Counted from the first letter of the stretch, positions 36,236-45,237 are shown. The stretch is 64,000 bases of DNA from Aurantiacibacter luteus (GCF_001010945.1 NZ_LBHB01000002.1:558001-622000); one strand, 5' to 3'. Notes: a model not told the origin generated them from the letters alone. Numbers and translations are program-made.

Positions 36236-36960
36236 GGCGCCCCGGCCTCTTTCGATCGCGGATCCGAGAACGGGCAACGCCAGTCGTCCCCGACCGCCCG
36301 GCCGCTGTACTGGCGCGCCTCGCTCGATTCGCCGTGCCGGGCGAGCATCGGGTTGATCGAACCGGCGAGGTCGCGGTCGCGCGTCAGGATGGCCTCGCGC
36401 ATCCGCTCGTACCGCTGCCGCTCGCGCAGGCGCTCGAACTGGTCGTGGAGGTTGAACACCAGCGTGGGGTAGGGGGTGCGCCGGGCCGGGCGCGAGGCGT
36501 TGGGGTGCATGCCCACGATGAAATAGGCCTCCCCGCCGAAACTGAGCGAAAAATGCGGGTCGGCCGGGTCGCTGCTGACCTGCGGCGCATAGTGCTGCCC
36601 GCGCCATCCGTCCTTCGCTGCGAACGATTGCAGTCGTTCCCACATGGCGCGTTCGAACGCGTGTTCGTCAAGATCGAGCGGGCCGGAGAAAACCACGGCG
36701 AAACTGCGCAGGCCCTCCCGATCGGCGGCGTAGTCGCGGCTCCAGCCAAGCAGGGCATCGTGAATCGCGACATCGTTCCACGCACTGGTCAATTGCCAAG
36801 CCGTGGCGATCTTCAGCCTGCCGGTGGATAGCGCGGACTTGGCCCCGACGCAGGGGAAGCCGCGCGCCTGCACGTGCGCTTCAAGCGAGGCACGCAAGGC
36901 TTCGTGGGGAAGGTCTTCCGGCTTTCCCGGGGATTCATTTAACAGGAGCACATGCAGCAA
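36232..36960 (-). CDS. YqcI/YcgG-family haem-dependent N-hydroxylase-like protein
   Basis: 242 aa from a TTG start at 36960; a GTG three codons in is the other option. Characteristic segments are FPCVGAKSAL near residue 35 and YFIVGMHPNASRPARR near residue 147, whose histidine is the expected haem ligand. Members include GntA of guanitoxin biosynthesis, a haem N-hydroxylase acting on a guanidino compound. It is coupled to a DUF1989 gene, and panC lies upstream on the same strand. Substrate unknown. Confidence 0.82.
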   Translation of the reverse strand: MLHVLLLNESPGKPEDLPHEALRASLEAHVQARGFPCVGAKSALSTGRLKIATAWQLTSAWNDVAIHDALLGWSRDYAADREGLRSFAVVFSGPLDLDEHAFERAMWERLQSFAAKDGWRGQHYAPQVSSDPADPHFSLSFGGEAYFIVGMHPNASRPARRTPYPTLVFNLHDQFERLRERQRYERMREAILTRDRDLAGSINPMLARHGESSEARQYSGRAVGDDWRCPFSDPRSKEAGAP

Positions 36961-36999
36961 AGCTTTCTAGGGCCGGAAAGTTTCTCCGTGCAAGAAAGA

Positions 37000-37887
37000 T
37001 CAATTCGGCTGAGATCGACCGATCGCCATGTTGTCGATCAGGCGCGTCGAGCCCATGCGCGCTGCGACGAACAGGCGGGCATTGCCGTTGTCGGCTGCCA
37101 GCAGTTCGAGCGTATCGGCGTCGCGAAGCTCGGCGTAGTCGACGCTGGCGAACCCAGCGCCCAGCAGTGCGTCTTCCAGCGCGGCGAGGGTTTGCGCGGC
37201 GTCCTGCCCGCCGGCGATTCGCGCCGCAGTCTCGCGCATCGCCAGCGGCAGGGTGGCGGCGGCCTCGCGTTGGAGGGGCGAGAGATAGGCGTTGCGGCTC
37301 GACATCGCGAGGCCATCGGCCTCGCGCACGATGGCGACACCGTGGATGGCATCGACGTGCGGCTGCGCCAGGTCGAGGTCGCGCGCCATGCGGCGGATGA
37401 CGGCGAGCTGCTGCCAGTCCTTTTCGCCGAAGAAGGCCATGTCGGGCCGCACCTGGTTGAACAGCTTGCACACCACGGTCGCCACGCCGTCGAAGTGCCC
37501 GGGCCGATCCGCCCCGCACAGTCCCGCGCTGACCCCCGCGACGCTGACGTTGGTGGCATATCCCGCCGGATACATGGCCTCCACGCCCGGTGCCCAGAGC
37601 AGCGCCACGCCCTCTGCCTCCAGCCTTGCGGCATCCTCGGCAAGGCGGCGGGGATAGGCATCGAGATCCTCGTTCGGGCCGAACTGGCGCGGATTGACGA
37701 AGATCGAGGCGACGACGTGGTCCGCGTGGCTCGCCGCCTCGCGCACCAGCGTCAGGTGCCCTTCGTGCAGCGCGCCCATCGTCGGCACCAGCGCCAGCGT
37801 CGCGGCCGCTTCTTCTGTCCCGCTGCGGGATGCGCGCAAGTCTTCCACAGCCTGGCGCAGGGCAGCGATTGTCGTGACGGTTTGCAA
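37000..37887 (-). CDS. panC: pantothenate synthetase
   Basis: 295 aa, TTG start with GGAGG nine bases upstream. It condenses pantoate and beta-alanine using ATP. The motifs VPTMGALHEGH, IFVNPRQFG, FFGEKDWQQLAVIRRM and MSSRNAYL are the conserved nucleotide and substrate sites. Length is within the family range. It diverges from mipZ. Confidence 0.95.
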   Translation of the reverse strand: MQTVTTIAALRQAVEDLRASRSGTEEAAATLALVPTMGALHEGHLTLVREAASHADHVVASIFVNPRQFGPNEDLDAYPRRLAEDAARLEAEGVALLWAPGVEAMYPAGYATNVSVAGVSAGLCGADRPGHFDGVATVVCKLFNQVRPDMAFFGEKDWQQLAVIRRMARDLDLAQPHVDAIHGVAIVREADGLAMSSRNAYLSPLQREAAATLPLAMRETAARIAGGQDAAQTLAALEDALLGAGFASVDYAELRDADTLELLAADNGNARLFVAARMGSTRLIDNMAIGRSQPN

Positions 37888-37955
37888 GGGTCCATGCCTC
37901 CGGTAGTCTTACGAAACGTGCTAGCCGCGCCGTTAACCCAGAGGAAGAGCCAGCC

Positions 37956-38780
37956 TTGTCCAGACCCCATCGCATCGTCTTCGCCAACGAGAAGGGCGGC
38001 ACCGGCAAGTCCACCACGGCGGTGCACGTGGCGGTCGCGCTGGCCTACCAGGGCGCTAAGGTCGCCGCGCTGGACCTCGACACGCGCCAGCGCACCTTCT
38101 TCCGCTATTGCGAGAACCGCGCCGAGACCCAGCGCCGCCGCAATATCGCGCTGCCCGGACCGACCTTCGACGTCTGCCACGGCGACACCATCGAAAGCCT
38201 CGAGGAGGAGGCCGAGCGGCTGGGGGAGGGGATGGACTTCCTGCTGTTCGACACCCCCGGCCGCGACGACCCCTTCGCCCGCCACGTGGCCGCCAGCGCG
38301 GATACGCTGGTGACGCCGATGAACGACAGCTTCGTCGACTTCGACCTGATCGGGCAGGTGGACGCGGAAAACTTCAAGGTCCGCCGCCTCAGTTTCTATG
38401 CCGAGCTCATCTGGGAGGCCCGCCTCAAGCGCAGCCGCGCGCAGATTGAGGAAGGGCGGCGCGAAATGGACTGGGTCGTCGTCAGGAACCGCACCGGCTT
38501 CACCGACGCGCGCAACCAGCGCCGCATCGACCAGGCTTTGACCGAGCTTTCGAAGCGCGTGGGCTTCCGTGTCTCGCACGGCCTTTCGGAGCGCGTGATC
38601 TACCGCGAGCTTTTCCCCTCGGGCCTGACCCTGCTCGACAAGGGGCAGCTGGGCGAGCTCGGCACCAGCCACCTCGTCGCCCGGCAGGAGGTGCGCAACC
38701 TCGTCGCCAACCTGCGTCTGCCGATGCCCGCGCCTGCCGAGCCGCAACAGGCGCGCCTGCCCGAGACCGTGGCGGCCTGA
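37956..38780 (+). CDS. mipZ: division-plane positioning ATPase MipZ
   Basis: 274 aa from a TTG start with GAGGAAG upstream. It is a deviant Walker A ParA/MinD ATPase: FANEKGGTGKSTTAVH. The Walker B-type region is FLLFDTPGRDDPFARH. The segments RNRTGFTDARNQRR and LSERVIYRELFP distinguish MipZ from other ParA proteins. In alphaproteobacteria it forms a gradient from the poles that blocks FtsZ assembly and so places the division site. Confidence 0.93.
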   Translation: MSRPHRIVFANEKGGTGKSTTAVHVAVALAYQGAKVAALDLDTRQRTFFRYCENRAETQRRRNIALPGPTFDVCHGDTIESLEEEAERLGEGMDFLLFDTPGRDDPFARHVAASADTLVTPMNDSFVDFDLIGQVDAENFKVRRLSFYAELIWEARLKRSRAQIEEGRREMDWVVVRNRTGFTDARNQRRIDQALTELSKRVGFRVSHGLSERVIYRELFPSGLTLLDKGQLGELGTSHLVARQEVRNLVANLRLPMPAPAEPQQARLPETVAA

Positions 38781-38784
38781 CGCG

Positions 38785-39069
38785 ATGCTGCGCTTCGTCG
38801 TCCTCGCCGGTGTGGTGGTGCTGTTCTACCGCTGGATCGTGGGCCGCTGGCCGTGGGAGGCGAAGACCTCCACCCGTTCGCAGGCCCTGTTCCGCGCCCG
38901 CCGCCTGCTGGGCGTCGAGGCCAATGCGGGGCGCGAGGAAATCCTCGCTGCGCACAAGCGCCTGATCGCCCTCGTCCATCCCGACCGCGGCGGGTCGAAC
39001 GACCAGGTTCACGAGGCCAATGCCGCGCGCGACCTGTTGCTGGACGAGTTGCCGCATCAGGTGCGCTAG
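38785..39069 (+). CDS. membrane-anchored DnaJ-domain protein
   Basis: 94 aa. One N-terminal membrane helix (about 2-18) is followed by a J domain with the HPD motif in LVHPDRGGSN. The arrangement resembles short J-domain proteins of alphaproteobacteria; the partner Hsp70 and the client are unknown. It starts five bases after mipZ, so probably the same operon. Confidence 0.87.
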   Translation: MLRFVVLAGVVVLFYRWIVGRWPWEAKTSTRSQALFRARRLLGVEANAGREEILAAHKRLIALVHPDRGGSNDQVHEANAARDLLLDELPHQVR

Positions 39070-39107
39070 GCTAGGCGCGAAGGGCAACTGACAAGGCCTT
39101 TCCCGCA

Positions 39108-40538
39108 ATGTCCCATATCTTCGATTCCACCGTGCTGCGCGAATACGACATCCGCGGCATCATCGGCGAAACGCTCGGCGCAGACGACGCGCGCGCCATC
39201 GGCAGGGGCTTTGGCAGCCTGCTGCGCCGCGACCTGGGCGTGGATGGCCCGGCGCCGCTGGTGGCCGTGGGCTACGACGGGCGGGTCAGCTCGCCCATGC
39301 TGGAACACGCGCTGGTCGAGGGGTTGACCGCCAGCGGCTGCAACGTGCGCCGCATCGGCATGGGGCCGACCCCGATGCTCTACTTCGCCGAGGCGTCAGC
39401 CGAAGAGGTACAGGGCGGCATTCAGATAACCGGCAGCCACAATCCCGCCAATTACAACGGCTTCAAGATGGTATTTCGCGGGCGACCGTTCTTCGGCGCA
39501 GACATCCGGCGGCTGGGCGCGATGGCGGCCGACGGCGACTGGCTGGACGGGGCCGGAGAGGTCGAAAGCCTCGACGTCATGGATGCCTACATCGACCGCC
39601 TGCTGAGCGCGCTGGAGGGGATCGACACAGCCGCCCTGGAAGGGCTGACGGTAGGCTGGGACGCGGGCAACGGGGCGGCCGGTCCGGCGCTGGAACGCCT
39701 CGCCGCGCGCCTGCCGGGCAAGCACCACCTGCTCTTCACGGATGTCGACGGAAACTTCCCAAACCATCATCCCGATCCCACTGTCGAGGCGAACCTTGAG
39801 GACCTCAGAACCCTGGTCGCCGAGAAGCCTTGCGACTTCGGAATAGCCTTCGACGGCGATGGCGACCGGATAGGCGCGATCGACGGGGAAGGCCGCGTCG
39901 TATGGGGGGATCAACTACTGATGATCTACGCCGAGGACCTATTGGGGAAACTACCTAACTCGACCATTATCGCCGATGTGAAGGCCAGCCGCGCACTGTT
40001 CGACCATGTCGAAACCCACGGCGGCAGGCCGCTGATGTGGAAGACCGGGCACTCGCTGATAAAGTCCAAAATGAAGGAAGTTTCCTCGCCGCTGGCGGGC
40101 GAGATGAGCGGACACGTGTTCTTCGCCGACGATTACTACGGTTACGACGACGCGCTCTATGCCGGCGTGCGGCTGATCGCCGCGAGCGCGCGGCTGGGCA
40201 AGTCGGTCACGCAGTTGCGCGGCGAAATGCCCGCCATGCTCAACACCCCCGAGCTGCGCTTCCAGGTCGACGAGACGCGCAAGTTCGCCGCCATTGACGA
40301 GGTCAAGGCGCGCCTCACCGGTCCGGACGTGCCCGATGGCGTGAGCGTGGATGCAACCGATGGCGTGCGGGTGAACACGCCCGATGGCTGGTGGCTGCTG
40401 CGCGCCTCGAACACGCAGGACGTGCTGGTGGCGCGCGCCGAGAGCGAGAGCGAGGCCGGGCTGGATCGCTTGCTGGGCCAGATCGACGACCAGCTCAGGC
40501 TGTCGGGCTTGGAGCGCGGCGAGAGCGTCGGGCACTAA
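39108..40538 (+). CDS. phosphomannomutase/phosphoglucomutase
   Basis: 476 aa alpha-D-phosphohexomutase. The active-site serine loop is TGSHNPANYNG, the Mg2+ loop is FDGDGDRIGA, the sugar loop is GEMSGHVFF, and the C-terminal phosphate loop is RASNTQD. It interconverts mannose or glucose 6- and 1-phosphates for polysaccharide and sugar nucleotide synthesis. Probably last in the mipZ-dnaJ group; a strong stem-loop follows. Confidence 0.93.
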   Translation: MSHIFDSTVLREYDIRGIIGETLGADDARAIGRGFGSLLRRDLGVDGPAPLVAVGYDGRVSSPMLEHALVEGLTASGCNVRRIGMGPTPMLYFAEASAEEVQGGIQITGSHNPANYNGFKMVFRGRPFFGADIRRLGAMAADGDWLDGAGEVESLDVMDAYIDRLLSALEGIDTAALEGLTVGWDAGNGAAGPALERLAARLPGKHHLLFTDVDGNFPNHHPDPTVEANLEDLRTLVAEKPCDFGIAFDGDGDRIGAIDGEGRVVWGDQLLMIYAEDLLGKLPNSTIIADVKASRALFDHVETHGGRPLMWKTGHSLIKSKMKEVSSPLAGEMSGHVFFADDYYGYDDALYAGVRLIAASARLGKSVTQLRGEMPAMLNTPELRFQVDETRKFAAIDEVKARLTGPDVPDGVSVDATDGVRVNTPDGWWLLRASNTQDVLVARAESESEAGLDRLLGQIDDQLRLSGLERGESVGH

Positions 40539-40556
40539 CCCCCGCCCAGCCTCAAT

Positions 40557-40589
40557 GCAAAAGGGGCCCGCCGCGGCGAGCCCCTTCCG
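40557..40589. terminator. bidirectional intrinsic terminator
   Basis: AAGGGGC (40561-40567) pairs with GCCCCTT (40580-40586) around a GC-rich loop that itself can fold. It is flanked by A's on the left and lies between two convergent stop codons (phosphomutase and BON-domain gene). It could serve both strands, although the T tract is short. Confidence 0.6.
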
Positions 40590-40607
40590 GTTGGTGTTTA
40601 CTTCAGC

Positions 40608-41417
40608 TTAGGCTTCGTTCGTCGGAGTTGTGCCGGCCCGCATCTCCGCCTGGGCGATGCGCAGGTTGTTCTGCACGTGCTTCACGCCTGAGATATCGTG
40701 CACGGCGTCTTCGGCCCGGCGCTTTTCCCAGCGCGTGTTGACGGTCCCATCGAGCGTGATCTCGTTGTTGTCGGCGGTCACCTGGATGTTGGTCGCATCG
40801 ACACCCCGGTCGCGGGTCAGGGTCTCGCAGGCCTCCTCGAGCAGCCGCTCGTTCGAGCGTGTGTAGTTGCTGGGTCCACGACCGCCGTGGTCCATGCGGC
40901 GGCGGCGCTCGGCCTCGTCGTCACCGAACCAGCTCGCGATCTCGTCACCCGCACGCTCGAAGAAGCCGCGGTCGTGATCGGAACGGTAGCCGCGGTCCGA
41001 GGTGCTGCCCGTATAGGCGGTTCCGCCTGTCGTCATGCCGTAGCCACGGCCGAATTCGCTCTGGCCGTAGGACCCGGCCATCGCCTCGCCACCGAAGCTG
41101 TCGCCACGGAAACTGCCGTGCATCCCCGTGGGCTGCTGCCGCGTCTGGCGCGAGGCATGATTATCGCTTGCCCGGTCGTAATCGTCGAGAGGTGAATAGC
41201 TGGAGCGATTGCCTTGGCGTGACTGGTAGCTCTGGCTCCCGAACTGGTCGCGGTCGCGCTGTAAGGGCTCGCGCTCCATGGTACGATTGTCGTAGCGGTC
41301 GCCGTCGAAGCGGTTCGATCGGTCGGACTGGAACTGCTCTTCCTGCCAGCTCGCGCGCTCTCGCGGCATCTCCTGGTTGGCGTAGCGGTTCTGGTTGCTG
41401 TTGTAGCGGTCTGCCAT
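40608..41417 (-). CDS. BON-domain protein with disordered N-terminal region
   Basis: 269 aa from the ATG at 41417 with GAGGA upstream. The first 160 residues are low-complexity and rich in Arg, Gln, Asn, Ser and Tyr. Then comes an acidic-basic SWFGDDEAERRRR segment, and a C-terminal BON domain from about 200 (EITLDGTVNTRWEKRRAED ... VKHVQNNLRI). BON domains bind phospholipid membranes; no signal peptide is seen here, so location is unclear. Function unknown; such proteins are often stress-induced. Confidence 0.82.
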   Translation of the reverse strand: MADRYNSNQNRYANQEMPRERASWQEEQFQSDRSNRFDGDRYDNRTMEREPLQRDRDQFGSQSYQSRQGNRSSYSPLDDYDRASDNHASRQTRQQPTGMHGSFRGDSFGGEAMAGSYGQSEFGRGYGMTTGGTAYTGSTSDRGYRSDHDRGFFERAGDEIASWFGDDEAERRRRMDHGGRGPSNYTRSNERLLEEACETLTRDRGVDATNIQVTADNNEITLDGTVNTRWEKRRAEDAVHDISGVKHVQNNLRIAQAEMRAGTTPTNEA

Positions 41418-41707
41418 GGTATGGTCCTCACCTGTCGCGAGGGAATTCTGAGCAGCCACCGGGACGGACAGGGTAGAACCCCGATGGCCGCTGGCGCGCT
41501 TCGCCGCGCCATATGTCCAATCAACGGTCGGCTGCGGTCGGCGCTCCACGGTTCGGCTTGCCTTTCGCGCAGCTTAACGAAACAACATGTTGTATTAGAA
41601 AGATAAAATATGACGAAGCGTGGCGCCGACGCGACCAGCCGTGGCCGGGCTGGACTCGCCTTCCGCCCATCTTGCGCGGGACCGCGGCAAGCCTCATTTC
41701 ACCTAAT
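41418..41707. other. intergenic region with an A/T-rich palindrome
   Basis: About 290 bases between the divergent BON-domain and helicase genes. It contains the perfect 12-base palindrome ACAACATGTTGT at 41582-41593, followed by an A/T-rich run (to about 41613) unlike the surrounding GC-rich DNA. It probably holds both promoters; no clear hexamers were assigned. Confidence 0.45.
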
Positions 41708-44167
41708 GTGAATTCGCCCGCCGTCCCGCCCGAAATTGCCCAATGGTTCGCCGGTCGCGGATGGCGCGTGCGGCGCCACCAGGCCGAAATGCTCGCCGCC
41801 AGCGATGCGGGCATGCACGCCATGCTGGTGGCCGATACCGGTGCGGGCAAGACGCTCGCCGGGTTCCTGCCGACGCTGGCCGCTTTCACGCCGTCGCGCA
41901 TCGCCGACGGCGCTCGGCCCGAAGGGCTTCACACGCTCTATGTCTCGCCGCTCAAGGCGCTCGCGCACGACGTGCAGCGCAACTTGCTGACCCCGATCGA
42001 GGAGATGGGGCTCGATATCACGGTGGAGACGCGCAGCGGGGATACGCCGTCGGACCGCAAGAAGCGCCAGCGCAGCCGCCCGCCCAACGTGCTGCTCACC
42101 ACTCCCGAAAGCCTGCACCTGCTGCTCAGCTTCGAGGACAGCTTCACGCTGTTCGCCGGGCTGAAGCGCGTGGTGGTGGACGAGATCCACGCCTTTGCCA
42201 CGCAGAAACGCGGCGACCTGCTGGCGCTCGCGCTGACGCGGCTGCAGGCCATCGCGCCGGACATGCAGCGCGCCGCGCTTTCGGCCACGCTGGCCGACCC
42301 CGAGGCGTTTCGCGGCTGGATCGCGCCGTGGGGCGATGTCGACAGCGTGGCCATGGTCGAGGGCGAGGAGGGAGCGGACCCGCAGGTGGAGATCCTGTTG
42401 CCCGAGGAGGAGCGCGTGCCCTGGGGCGGCCATGCAGCCACCTGGTCGATCGCCCAGCTCTACGAGCGCATCCGCGCCAACAACACGACGCTGGTCTTCA
42501 CCAACACGCGGTTCCTGGCCGAGTATATCTTCCAGCACCTGTGGGATGCCAACGAAGACAAGCTGCCCGTCGGCATCCACCACGGCTCGCTGTCGAAGGA
42601 GGCGCGGCGCAAGGTGGAAGGCGCGATGGCGCGCGGGGAGCTGCGCGCGCTGGTCTGCACCGCCAGCCTCGATCTGGGCGTGGACTGGGGGGACATCGAC
42701 CTCGTCGTGCAGATGGGCGCGCCCAAGGGGTCGTCGCGGCTATTGCAACGCATCGGCCGCGCCAATCACCGGCTCGACAGCCCCAGCCGGGCCTTGCTGG
42801 TGCCGGGCAACCGCTTCGAGTTCCTGGAGGCGACGGCGGCCAAGGAAGCGGTCGAGGAAGGCCAGCGCGACGGCGAGGACTTCCGCCCCGGCGGGCTGGA
42901 CGTGCTGGCCCAGCACGTGATGGCCTGCGCCTGCGCCGCGCCGTTCGAGGAAAAGGCGCTCCTGGCCGAGGTCCGCTCGTGCTGGCCCTACGCCATGATC
43001 GACGAGGACACCTGGTCGCGCGTCCTCGAATTCGTCGCTACCGGCGGCTATTCCCTGCGCGCCTACGACAAGTTCAAGCGCATCGTGCGAGGCAACGACG
43101 GCGTCTGGCGCCTCAGCCATCCGGAACAGGCCTACCGCCACCGGATGAATGCCGGGATCATCGTCGATTCCGAGATGCTCGAGGTGCGTTTCCGCAACGG
43201 TCGCAGCCTCGGCAAAGTGGAGGAACGCTTCGCCGCGTCGCTGCGCACGGGCGACACCTTCCAGTTCGCCGGCGTCAATGTCGAGGTCGAGCAGCTCAAG
43301 GACATGGAGCTAATCGTGCGCGCCAGCAGCAAGGCGGCGATGATCCCCTCCTACGGCGGGCTGCGGATGCCGCTGACCACCCATCTCGCCGAGCGGGTGC
43401 GGCACATGCTGGTGGATCGTGCGGGCTGGGCGCGCTTCCCCGACGACGTGCGCGAGTGGCTGGAGGTGCAGGACTGGCGCAGCCGCCTCCCCTCGCCCGA
43501 CAACCTGCTGGTCGAAAGCTTCCCCCACGCCAAGCGCCACTACACCGTCTACTACACCTTCGTCGGGTGGAACGCGAACCAGTCGCTGGGGATGCTCATC
43601 ACCAAGCGGATGGAGGACCTGGGGCTGATGCCGGGCGGTTTCGTGGCGAACGACTATTCGCTCGCCGTCTGGGGGCTGAAGCCGGTGGAGGATCCGCGCC
43701 CGCTGCTCTCGCCCGATATCCTGACCGAGGAGTTCATCGACTGGGTGCAGGACTCGCACCTGCTGCGCCGCGCCTTTCGCGAGGTGGCGGTGATCGGCGG
43801 GCTGGTCGAGCGCCAGCACCCGGGCAAGCGCAAGACCGGGCGGCAGGTAACCTTCTCCACCGACCTCATCTACGACGTGCTCAGGAAATACGAGCCCGAC
43901 CACGTGCTGATCGAGGCGGCCTGGCAGGATGCCCGCGCGCGGATGACCGACATCGGGCGGCTCGGCGACCTGCTCGACACCGCGGCGGAGCGACTGGAGC
44001 ACGTGACGCTCGACCGCGTCAGCCCGCTCGCGGTGCCCGTCATGGTGATGATCGGGCGAGAGAGCGTACCGCAGGGAGCGCAGGACGACGAATTGCTGCT
44101 GGAGGCCGAGACGCTGGCCGGTGCGGCGATGCGGGTGGAAGACCTGCCGGGCCTCCCACCGGACTAG
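41708..44167 (+). CDS. Lhr-like DEXH-box DNA helicase (ligase-associated DNA damage response type)
   Basis: About 819 aa from a GTG at 41708; the frame is open further upstream but that part does not look like helicase, and no good ribosome site was found for any start. Motifs: Walker A ADTGAGKTLAG, DEXH box VVVDEIHAF, motif III SATLAD, motif VI QRIGRANHR, followed by the Lhr-specific C-terminal winged-helix and core domain. These helicases are thought to act in DNA repair, often beside ligD or a phosphoesterase, which are not seen here. Confidence 0.87.
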   Translation: MNSPAVPPEIAQWFAGRGWRVRRHQAEMLAASDAGMHAMLVADTGAGKTLAGFLPTLAAFTPSRIADGARPEGLHTLYVSPLKALAHDVQRNLLTPIEEMGLDITVETRSGDTPSDRKKRQRSRPPNVLLTTPESLHLLLSFEDSFTLFAGLKRVVVDEIHAFATQKRGDLLALALTRLQAIAPDMQRAALSATLADPEAFRGWIAPWGDVDSVAMVEGEEGADPQVEILLPEEERVPWGGHAATWSIAQLYERIRANNTTLVFTNTRFLAEYIFQHLWDANEDKLPVGIHHGSLSKEARRKVEGAMARGELRALVCTASLDLGVDWGDIDLVVQMGAPKGSSRLLQRIGRANHRLDSPSRALLVPGNRFEFLEATAAKEAVEEGQRDGEDFRPGGLDVLAQHVMACACAAPFEEKALLAEVRSCWPYAMIDEDTWSRVLEFVATGGYSLRAYDKFKRIVRGNDGVWRLSHPEQAYRHRMNAGIIVDSEMLEVRFRNGRSLGKVEERFAASLRTGDTFQFAGVNVEVEQLKDMELIVRASSKAAMIPSYGGLRMPLTTHLAERVRHMLVDRAGWARFPDDVREWLEVQDWRSRLPSPDNLLVESFPHAKRHYTVYYTFVGWNANQSLGMLITKRMEDLGLMPGGFVANDYSLAVWGLKPVEDPRPLLSPDILTEEFIDWVQDSHLLRRAFREVAVIGGLVERQHPGKRKTGRQVTFSTDLIYDVLRKYEPDHVLIEAAWQDARARMTDIGRLGDLLDTAAERLEHVTLDRVSPLAVPVMVMIGRESVPQGAQDDELLLEAETLAGAAMRVEDLPGLPPD

Positions 44168-44170
44168 GGT

Positions 44171-44668
44171 TCAGCGATAGCGGTCGCATTCGCGGTGGCC
44201 GGGCGTCACGCGAATCGTGGTCGTCGGTCCCTCCACGGGGCGAAAGCCTGCGGCATTGGCGAAATGGAAGCAGTTGTCGGCGAGCCCCAGGCTTTCGACG
44301 ATGGCCAGCACCTGCGCGACCCGGCCGTAGGCGGCATCGCCTTCGGGTTCGAACCACAGAGCCGGCTGCTCGTCCAGAGTGCTCGTCTGTTCGAGAATGG
44401 CGCGCAGCTGGCGCTCGTCGACCGGTTCGGCGTTCCAGGTGACCTCGCCTGCGCTGTCGATGGAGAGGCGATTGCCGACCGGGGTGAGCGGGGCGAGGGT
44501 GTCGTCCTGCAGCAATGGCAAGTCGATCGTGACCGCGTGGGTCTGCATGGGATAGGTCATAGCTGTCATTGCTGCGACGATCAGCACGACGCTGGCGATC
44601 GGGGCAGCCGAGAGGCGGCGAATGGGCTGGCCATGGTCATAGACGGGGGTGGCGAGGGGGCGCGGCAT
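44171..44668 (-). CDS. ExbD/TolR-like protein lacking the membrane aspartate
   Basis: 165 aa from the ATG at 44668, one base after the preceding stop. The N-terminal membrane helix aligns with the other ExbD proteins here, but the residue at the conserved Asp of PLIDVLL is S26 (PIASVVL). The periplasmic part keeps the WNAEPVDERQLRAIL and WFEPEGDAAYGRVAQVL pattern of its neighbours. Without the aspartate it cannot follow the standard proton-coupling mechanism and may be a structural or regulatory partner (inference). Confidence 0.8.
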   Translation of the reverse strand: MPRPLATPVYDHGQPIRRLSAAPIASVVLIVAAMTAMTYPMQTHAVTIDLPLLQDDTLAPLTPVGNRLSIDSAGEVTWNAEPVDERQLRAILEQTSTLDEQPALWFEPEGDAAYGRVAQVLAIVESLGLADNCFHFANAAGFRPVEGPTTTIRVTPGHRECDRYR

Positions 44669-44669
44669 C

Positions 44670-45110
44670 CTAGTCCGCCTCCCAGTGCCGATACCGTTCA
44701 TTGCCGGCAAAGGCGAAGCGGTGGATGTCGGCCTCTCCAACGAGATGGATGACCTGCACCGATGCGTCGTAGCTCGCGTTGGCCTCGGGCTCGAAGCGGA
44801 TCACCTGCTCGGCAGGGCTGGCGGCGGCAGCGGCGAGACGGGCCTGCAGGGCGGGGCGGGACACCGGCTCGCCGTTCCATAGCACCGCGCCACCCTCGGT
44901 TACGACCAGCGCGATCTGTTCGGGTTCGGCAAAGACCTGCCGCGCGCCCGGCAGGTCGACCCGGGTCTGGTGGGTGGCGATGGGCACGCTGAGGATGACC
45001 ATGACCAGCAGGACCAAGAGCACGTCGATCAGCGGCGTGACGTTCAGGTCCATCATGGGGGAGGGAGTGGCAACCGTGTGCCGGCCCAGCAGTCTTGAAC
45101 GAAACGCCAT
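44670..45110 (-). CDS. exbD: ExbD/TolR-family biopolymer transport protein (third copy)
   Basis: 146 aa from the ATG at 45110 with GGAGG five bases upstream. The helix MMDLNVTPLIDVLLVLLV holds the proton-path D29. The periplasmic domain has WNGEPVSRPAL and FEPEANASYDASVQVI, as in the second ExbD. It energises TonB-type transport with ExbB. Separated from the tonB-exbB-exbD-exbD operon by a terminator and a TGTTGT-G-ACAACA palindrome that may be an operator. Confidence 0.9.
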   Translation of the reverse strand: MAFRSRLLGRHTVATPSPMMDLNVTPLIDVLLVLLVMVILSVPIATHQTRVDLPGARQVFAEPEQIALVVTEGGAVLWNGEPVSRPALQARLAAAAASPAEQVIRFEPEANASYDASVQVIHLVGEADIHRFAFAGNERYRHWEAD

Positions 45111-45124
45111 CGCATCCTCCGCTC

Positions 45125-45137
45125 TGTTGTGACAACA
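45125..45137. promoter_or_regulatory. 13-base palindrome upstream of third exbD
   Basis: TGTTGT (45125-45130) and ACAACA (45132-45137) flank a single G in an A/T-rich patch 15-27 bases before the exbD start codon. The location and dyad suggest a repressor site, perhaps for a metal-responsive regulator given the TonB context; the regulator is not identified. Confidence 0.35.
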
Positions 45138-45211
45138 TAACATCACGTAATGGGAGCGCTGTCAATCTGCGGTATGGGCCTGAATGCCTGCGCGTCCTGC
45201 GCGAGCAAACA

Positions 45212-45237
45212 AAAAGGGCGGCCGAAGCCGCCCTTTT
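45212..45237 (-). terminator. intrinsic terminator of the TonB operon
   Basis: A perfect 11-base stem, AAAAGGGCGGC / GCCGCCCTTTT with a four-base loop, lies 23 bases beyond the second exbD stop. On the minus strand it ends in a T run, so it should stop the tonB-exbB-exbD-exbD transcript before the next exbD pair. Confidence 0.88.
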
